A stretch of DNA of 64,000 nt from Methylobacterium tarhaniae (GTDB taxonomy: Bacteria > Pseudomonadota > Alphaproteobacteria > Rhizobiales > Beijerinckiaceae): contig NZ_LABZ01000059.1 of assembly GCF_001043955.1 (NCBI RefSeq), positions 1 through 64,000 of the forward strand. Direction: 5' to 3'. The position numbers were made by a program, and so were the translations under genes. Numbering within the stretch: position 1 is the stretch's first letter; the number at the start of each line of letters is the position of its first letter. This document shows positions 56,570 through 64,000 of this stretch, in pieces. The notes beneath the pieces were generated by a model. The model was not told the origin of the DNA. It ran no database searches and saw only the letters and a program-made list of their open reading frames with translations.

Positions 56570-57121
56570 TCAGAAGGTCGGCGGGGTGCAGGCGCTCACC
56601 ACCTCGCAGGGATGCGGCCCGACGCAGCGGAAGCGGTGCGGCCGGCGGCTGGAGAAGTAGTAGGCGTCGCCCGGCCCGAGCACCCGGCGCTCGTCGTCCA
56701 CCGTCACTTCGAGCTTTCCCGAGAGCACGATGCCGCCCTCCTCGCCGTCATGGACCAGGGGAACGCGGCCGGTATCGGCGCCGGGCTCGTAGCGCTCCTT
56801 CAGCAGTTGCAGCGCGCGGCCGAACAGGGTGTCGCCGACCTGCCGGTAGGAGATCCGGCCCTTGCCGATCTCGACCAGTTCCTCGCTGGCATAGAACGCC
56901 TTCTCGGTCCGCTCCGGCGCCAGGGAGAAGAACTCGGCCAGCCCGATCGGCACCGCATCGAGGATGCGCTTGAGCGCGCCGACCGACGGGTTGGTCTGGC
57001 CCGATTCGATGAGCGAGATGGTGGAGTTGACGACCCCGGCGCGTTTCGCCAGCGCCCGCTGCGACAGGCCGTGCAGGATGCGCACATGGCGCAGGCGCGC
57101 CCCCACCTCGTCGTTGGTCAC
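56570..57121 (-). CDS. XRE-family regulator with C-terminal cupin domain
   Basis: A 183-residue regulator: an N-terminal XRE helix-turn-helix (VRILHGLSQRALAKRAGVVNSTISLIESGQTNPSVGALKRIL, residues about 10-65) and a cupin sensor domain (about 100-180, with GEEGGIVLSGKLEVTV and GPGDAYYFSSRRPHRFR). This is the PuuR-like architecture, known for control of polyamine or amino acid use. It is divergent from the class III aminotransferase gene and likely controls it. The GTG start has AGGGGAG five bases upstream. Confidence 0.88.
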   Translation of the reverse strand: MTNDEVGARLRHVRILHGLSQRALAKRAGVVNSTISLIESGQTNPSVGALKRILDAVPIGLAEFFSLAPERTEKAFYASEELVEIGKGRISYRQVGDTLFGRALQLLKERYEPGADTGRVPLVHDGEEGGIVLSGKLEVTVDDERRVLGPGDAYYFSSRRPHRFRCVGPHPCEVVSACTPPTF

Positions 57122-57273
57122 GCCGGCTCCCCTGTTGAGGCTGTTGCGGATCGGGCAACACCCTATCGCGGGAGCCAGGTTTCTCAAACGGTTGCAATGG
57201 GGCAGAAAAGGACTTGTTGGCCGTGTCGGAACGGTTTTGTCTGGCGGCGAAAGCGCCCCACGAGGACCACGCC

Positions 57274-58605
<1,332 letters not shown>

Positions 58606-58630
58606 AGACGCTCCCAGCAGAAAGCAAAAG

Positions 58631-58680
58631 CCTCCACGTCATCCCGAACTCTCGGCTGCGCCGAGCCCCGGGATGACGCG
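58631..58680. repeat. dispersed palindromic repeat, copy C
   Basis: Near-perfect arms GTCATCCCGA (58638-58647) and CCGGGATGAC (58668-58677) flank an inner hairpin CTCGG-CTGCG-CCGAG. The preceding CCTCCACGTCATCCCG is identical to that of copy A near 4421. Confidence 0.75.
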
Positions 58681-58749
58681 GTGTCCTATGGCAAACCGGG
58701 ATCGGGCTTCATCCGATCCGCAGTGACTTTCCCAGGACCGACCAATACC

Positions 58750-60246
<1,497 letters not shown>

Positions 60247-60338
60247 TGACGGTGACGTGATCGGGGCGCCCCTCCGAAGGGAGGGGCGACACGGGCCGGG
60301 GCCCGGGCCGCCCGAGCGGCGGCCGGGACTGAAAACAG

Positions 60339-60365
60339 AAAAAAGGCCGCCCTTGCGAGGCGGCC
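60339..60365 (-). terminator. rho-independent terminator of the oligopeptide transporter operon
   Basis: On the minus strand GGCCGCC-TCGCAAG-GGCGGCC is followed by six T residues, 155 bases past the stop of the last transporter gene. Stem arms are 60345-60351 and 60359-60365. It may also slow transcription arriving from mmsA. Confidence 0.85.
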
Positions 60366-60519
60366 CGAAGTCTAGGGAGGAAACGCCCAAGAAGGGCAGC
60401 ACCGCCGCGACGCCATCGCCGCGGTGCGTGAAATCGTTTTCACACGTTGCGCCGCACAAGGCAAGCCTCGTGACGACGGGCGGCCATGCGCGAACCGCAT
60501 GGTCCTGACCGCCCTCCCC

Positions 60520-61331
<812 letters not shown>

Positions 61332-61335
<4 letters not shown>

Positions 61336-62156
61336 CGGGCGCCTCCCGCGGCGGCGTGCGGTTCCTCGGCCAGGCCCGCCCGGGCCCGGCGCGGCAGGGC
61401 GGCGATCAGGTCGCGCGTGTACGGCGCGGTCGGGTGCCGCAGGACGGTCTCGGTCGGCCCCTCCTCCACCGCCCGGCCGCGGCACATCACCAGGGTGCGG
61501 TCGGTGCTGCGGGCGATGACCCCGAGATCGTGGCTGATGAGGATCAGGGACAGGCCGAGATCGGCCACCAGCTCGTCGAGGATGTCGAGGATTTCCTTCT
61601 GCACCGTCACGTCGAGGGCGGTGGTCGGCTCGTCGGCGATCAGGAGGTCGGGCTTCAGGGCGAGTGCGATCGCGATGCCGACGCGCTGGCGCTGGCCGCC
61701 GGACATCTCGTGCGGGTAGCTGTCGATGCGCCGGGCCGGATCCGGGATCCGCACCCGGTCGAGGAGGCGCAACGCCTCGGCTCGCGCCTCGGCGCGGCCG
61801 ATCCGGCGGTGCAGGCGGATGCCCTCCGCGATCTGCTGGCCTGCCGACATGGCGGGGTTGAGCGCCGTCATCGGCTCCTGGAAGATCATGCCGATGCGAC
61901 GGCCGCGCACAGCACACAGCGCGCGCTCGCTCATCGTGAGGATGTTCTTGCCCTCGAGCAGGATCTCGCCGGAGGTGCGGGCGCTCTTCGGCAGGAGCCC
62001 GATAGTGGCGAGCGACAGCATCGACTTGCCGGAGCCCGATTCGCCGACGATGCCGAGGCTCTCGCCGCGGCCGACCTCGACCGAGACGTCGTCGACGACG
62101 CGGACGGGGCCGCCGGAGCCCGGGAAGGCGATGGAGAGGTTGCGGATCGCGAGCAT
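61332..62156 (-). CDS. dipeptide/oligopeptide ABC transporter ATP-binding protein (OppD/DppD type)
   Basis: A 274-residue ATPase: Walker A GESGSGKSMLSLA, Q-loop IFQEPMTALNPAMSAGQQI, signature MSGGQRQRVGIAIAL, Walker B LLIADEPTTALDV, His switch LISHDLGVIA. The EPMTALNP form marks the OppD/DppD group. The protein is a little shorter than typical OppD and lacks much of the C-terminal extension (it ends in PHAAAGGAR). The ATG overlaps the stop codon of the permease gene upstream. Confidence 0.9.
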
Positions 62157-63022
62157 CACGAGGCCTGCCGCCGGCGCGGATCGAGGCGGACGGCGAGCCC
62201 GTCGCCCAGGAGGTTGAGGCCGAGCACCGCGGCGGCGATGGCGAGGCCGGGAGCCAGCGCCAGGTGCGGCGCCTGGAGCAGGTAGGTCTGCGATTCGGCG
62301 AGCATCCGCCCCCAGGTCGGGGCCGGCGGCGGCAGGCCGAGGCCGAGGAAGCTCAGGCCGGCCTCGGTCAGGATCGCCATGGCGAGCTGGATCGTGACCT
62401 GCACGATGACCTGCCCGGCGATGTTGGGCAGCACGTGCTCGGCGGTGATCCGCACCGGGCCCTTGCCGGCCATGCGGGCGGCCATGATGTACTCCCGCGC
62501 CCAGATCTGCATCGCCGCGCCGCGGGTGACCCGGGCGAAGACCGGGATCATGAACACCCCGATGGCGACGATGGCGGTCAGCGCCCCGGGGCCGAGCAGC
62601 GCGCCGAGCATGATCGCCGACAGGATCGGCGGCAGGGCGAACAGGGCGTCGCAGATCCGCATCAGCACGGCGTCGCATTTCGGCCCCGCCGCCGCCGCGA
62701 CGCCGGCGAGCGTGCCGAGCACCGCGCCGACCGCCACCGCCGCGAAGGCGGTGGTGAGCGAGTTGAAGGCGCCGCGCATCAGCATCGAGGCGACGTCGCG
62801 CCCGAGATGGTCGGTGCCGAGCAACCCGGAGACCAGGGGACCCTTGAGCTTCTGGAGGATGCGCATCCGGGCCGGGTCCTCGGGGGTCCAGACCAGGGAG
62901 AGGAGCGCGATCCCGACGAGGCAGGCCGTGAGGATGCCGCCGACGAGCAAAGCGCCGCTTCCGGGGCGCCAGCCGCGCCGCAGCCGCACGACCGCGCCGG
63001 GGACCTTCGCCAGGGCCGTCAT
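62156..63022 (-). CDS. dipeptide/oligopeptide ABC transporter permease (OppC/DppC type)
   Basis: A 288-residue inner-membrane permease with six helices. After an N-terminal helix (LLVGGILTACLVGIALLSLV) come the OppC-type periplasmic segment SGLLGTDHLGRDVASMLMRGA and the cytoplasmic ATPase-contact (EAA) loop EYIMAARMAGKGPVRITAEHVLPN. The end is LGLNLLGDGLAVRLDPRRR, as is usual for this family. Starts and stops overlap the neighbours on both sides, so translation is coupled. Confidence 0.92.
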   Translation of the reverse strand: MTALAKVPGAVVRLRRGWRPGSGALLVGGILTACLVGIALLSLVWTPEDPARMRILQKLKGPLVSGLLGTDHLGRDVASMLMRGAFNSLTTAFAAVAVGAVLGTLAGVAAAAGPKCDAVLMRICDALFALPPILSAIMLGALLGPGALTAIVAIGVFMIPVFARVTRGAAMQIWAREYIMAARMAGKGPVRITAEHVLPNIAGQVIVQVTIQLAMAILTEAGLSFLGLGLPPPAPTWGRMLAESQTYLLQAPHLALAPGLAIAAAVLGLNLLGDGLAVRLDPRRRQAS

Positions 63023-63963
63023 GCGCGCCTCCTCAGGCGGGGATCGACCACCGTGTAGAGCAGGTCGACCGCGAGATTGACCACGATGACGATGGTGGCG
63101 AAGACCATCACGACGTTCTGGATCACGATCAGGTCGCGCTGCGCCAGGGCCTGCCAGGCGAGCCGGCCCATGCCCGGCAGGGTGAACACGTTCTCGACCA
63201 GCACCGCGCCGCCGATCAGGAACGAGATCTGCAGGCCCAGCATGGTGATGACCGGCACGAGCGCGTTCGGGACCGCGTGGCGCCAGAGGGCGCGGGAGAC
63301 CGACGCGCCCTTGGCTCGGGCGGTGCGCACGAAATCCTCGTTCATCACCTCGACCACCGAGGCGCGCGTCACCCGGGTCAGCACCGCCGATTGCGGGATG
63401 GCGAGGGCGAAAGCCGGCAGCAGCAGGGCGCGGAGGGCCGCCCCCGGCTCGGACCAGCCCGGGAAGCCCCCGGCCGGCAGCCAGCCGAGGCCGAGCGCCA
63501 CGACCATGATGAGCAGGAGCCCGATCCAGAAATTCGGCACCGCGATACCGGCCTGCGCGTAGAGCGCGGCGGCCCCGTCCGCCACGCCGCCCGGCCGCGC
63601 CGCCGCGGTGACGCCGAGGGGCAGCGCGATGCCGATGGCGAGGAGCACCGCGAGCCCGGTGAGCGGCAGCGTCACCGCCAGCCGCTCCAGGATCAGCCCG
63701 CCCACCGGCACGCCGTAGGTGTAGGAGATCCCCATATTACCGCTCGCGAGCCCGCCGAGCCAGCGCAGGTAACGGAGGATGGCCGGCGCATCGAGGCCCA
63801 TCTGGGCGCGCAGGGCCGCCAGGGTCTCAGGGGTCGCCGAGGTGCCGAGCATCGCCGAGGCCGGATCGCCCGGAACGATCTCCATCATGCAGAAGACCAG
63901 CACCGAGATCAGCAGGAAGGTGACGGCGAAGCCGGCGGCGCGGCGGGTGAGGTGCCTCAGCAT
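63019..63963 (-). CDS. dipeptide/oligopeptide ABC transporter permease (OppB/DppB type)
   Basis: A 314-residue inner-membrane permease with six helices, starting with LTRRAAGFAVTFLLISVLVFCMMEIVPGDPA, the family's N-terminal signature. ISYTYGVPVGGLILERLAVTLPL follows, and the EAA loop is EVMNEDFVRTARAKGASVSRALWRHAVPNAL. It ends DLLYTVVDPRLRRRA. It pairs with the OppC-type permease, its stop overlapping that gene's ATG by four bases. It is probably the second gene of the operon, after a binding protein at the right edge. Confidence 0.92.
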   Translation of the reverse strand: MLRHLTRRAAGFAVTFLLISVLVFCMMEIVPGDPASAMLGTSATPETLAALRAQMGLDAPAILRYLRWLGGLASGNMGISYTYGVPVGGLILERLAVTLPLTGLAVLLAIGIALPLGVTAAARPGGVADGAAALYAQAGIAVPNFWIGLLLIMVVALGLGWLPAGGFPGWSEPGAALRALLLPAFALAIPQSAVLTRVTRASVVEVMNEDFVRTARAKGASVSRALWRHAVPNALVPVITMLGLQISFLIGGAVLVENVFTLPGMGRLAWQALAQRDLIVIQNVVMVFATIVIVVNLAVDLLYTVVDPRLRRRA

Positions 63964-64000
63964 GGGGCGAACTCGAACATCGGAGCCTTTGCGGTGATCG
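63957..64000 (-). CDS. possible 3' end of the transporter's substrate-binding protein gene
   Basis: In the minus-strand frame ending with TGA at 63957-63959 the last codons read ITAKAPMFEFAPC. The stop overlaps the permease start region, as at the other junctions of this operon, and a binding protein gene is expected at this position. Only 13 codons are visible, so this rests mainly on context. Confidence 0.35.
   Translation of the reverse strand, partial: ITAKAPMFEFAPC

Overview
The window reads as chromosomal DNA of a high-GC alphaproteobacterium, most likely Methylobacterium or a close relative in the Rhizobiales. This is an inference from strong GC bias at third codon positions, frequent GTG and TTG starts, a eukaryotic-type glutamine synthetase II next to a DUF2735 gene, the purL-bolA-grxD order, and small DUF6489, DUF4142 and LTXXQ proteins. 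I found no rRNA, tRNA, CRISPR array, prophage or intact insertion sequence. Almost all sequence is protein coding.

Layout. 0-14 kb: tandem repeats at the left edge, a small secreted protein, an EamA exporter, a YihY/BrkB membrane protein, an SfnB-type flavin oxidoreductase, an NdvA-type glucan ABC exporter, a MotA/MotB stator pair beside a MASE1-GGDEF diguanylate cyclase, a large MscS-family channel translationally coupled to a CAP-domain lipoprotein, and an HNH endonuclease. 14-20 kb: an AT-richer cytochrome c-like gene that looks foreign, then an envelope-protein stretch (two DUF4142 proteins and an LTXXQ protein). 20-30 kb: a class IV aminotransferase, a ChaA-type cation exchanger, a nitrogen group (glnII with a candidate sigma-54 promoter, DUF2735, glutaminase), an FAD oxidoreductase, a CinA amidase and a branched-chain-type periplasmic binding protein. 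29-40 kb: a PepSY membrane protein, purL, bolA, a frameshifted DUF29 gene, monothiol glutaredoxin, a thioredoxin-reductase-like enzyme, several small proteins, and a ring-cleaving dioxygenase divergent from a LysR regulator.

40-49 kb is central carbon metabolism: aceE-aceF-lpdA (homodimeric E1, lipoyl-bearing E2 and E3) followed by the NADP-malic enzyme maeB, then a chemoreceptor. 51-53.5 kb carries paaZ behind a perfect 16-bp palindrome, with a decayed paaE-like fragment on the other strand. 53.5-60 kb holds two catabolic units. One (FAD dehydrogenase, DHDPS-family enzyme, GntR regulator) fits D-amino acid or hydroxyproline breakdown. The other (XRE-cupin regulator divergent from a beta-alanine-type transaminase and methylmalonate/malonate semialdehyde dehydrogenase) fits beta-alanine or related amino acids going to acetyl-CoA. 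60.5-64 kb is an overlapping oligopeptide/dipeptide ABC transporter operon running off the right edge.

Between genes there are several families of short palindromic repeats (GTCATCCCGG type, CCCTCCCCC/GGGGGAGGG type, and one 148-bp nested inverted repeat). I did not find a clearly undescribed multi-gene system. The best leads are the decayed paaE fragment beside the palindrome upstream of paaZ, the broken DUF29 gene between bolA and grxD, the foreign-looking cytochrome gene with a coding-like tail beyond its stop, and the competing hairpins near 36.1 kb.
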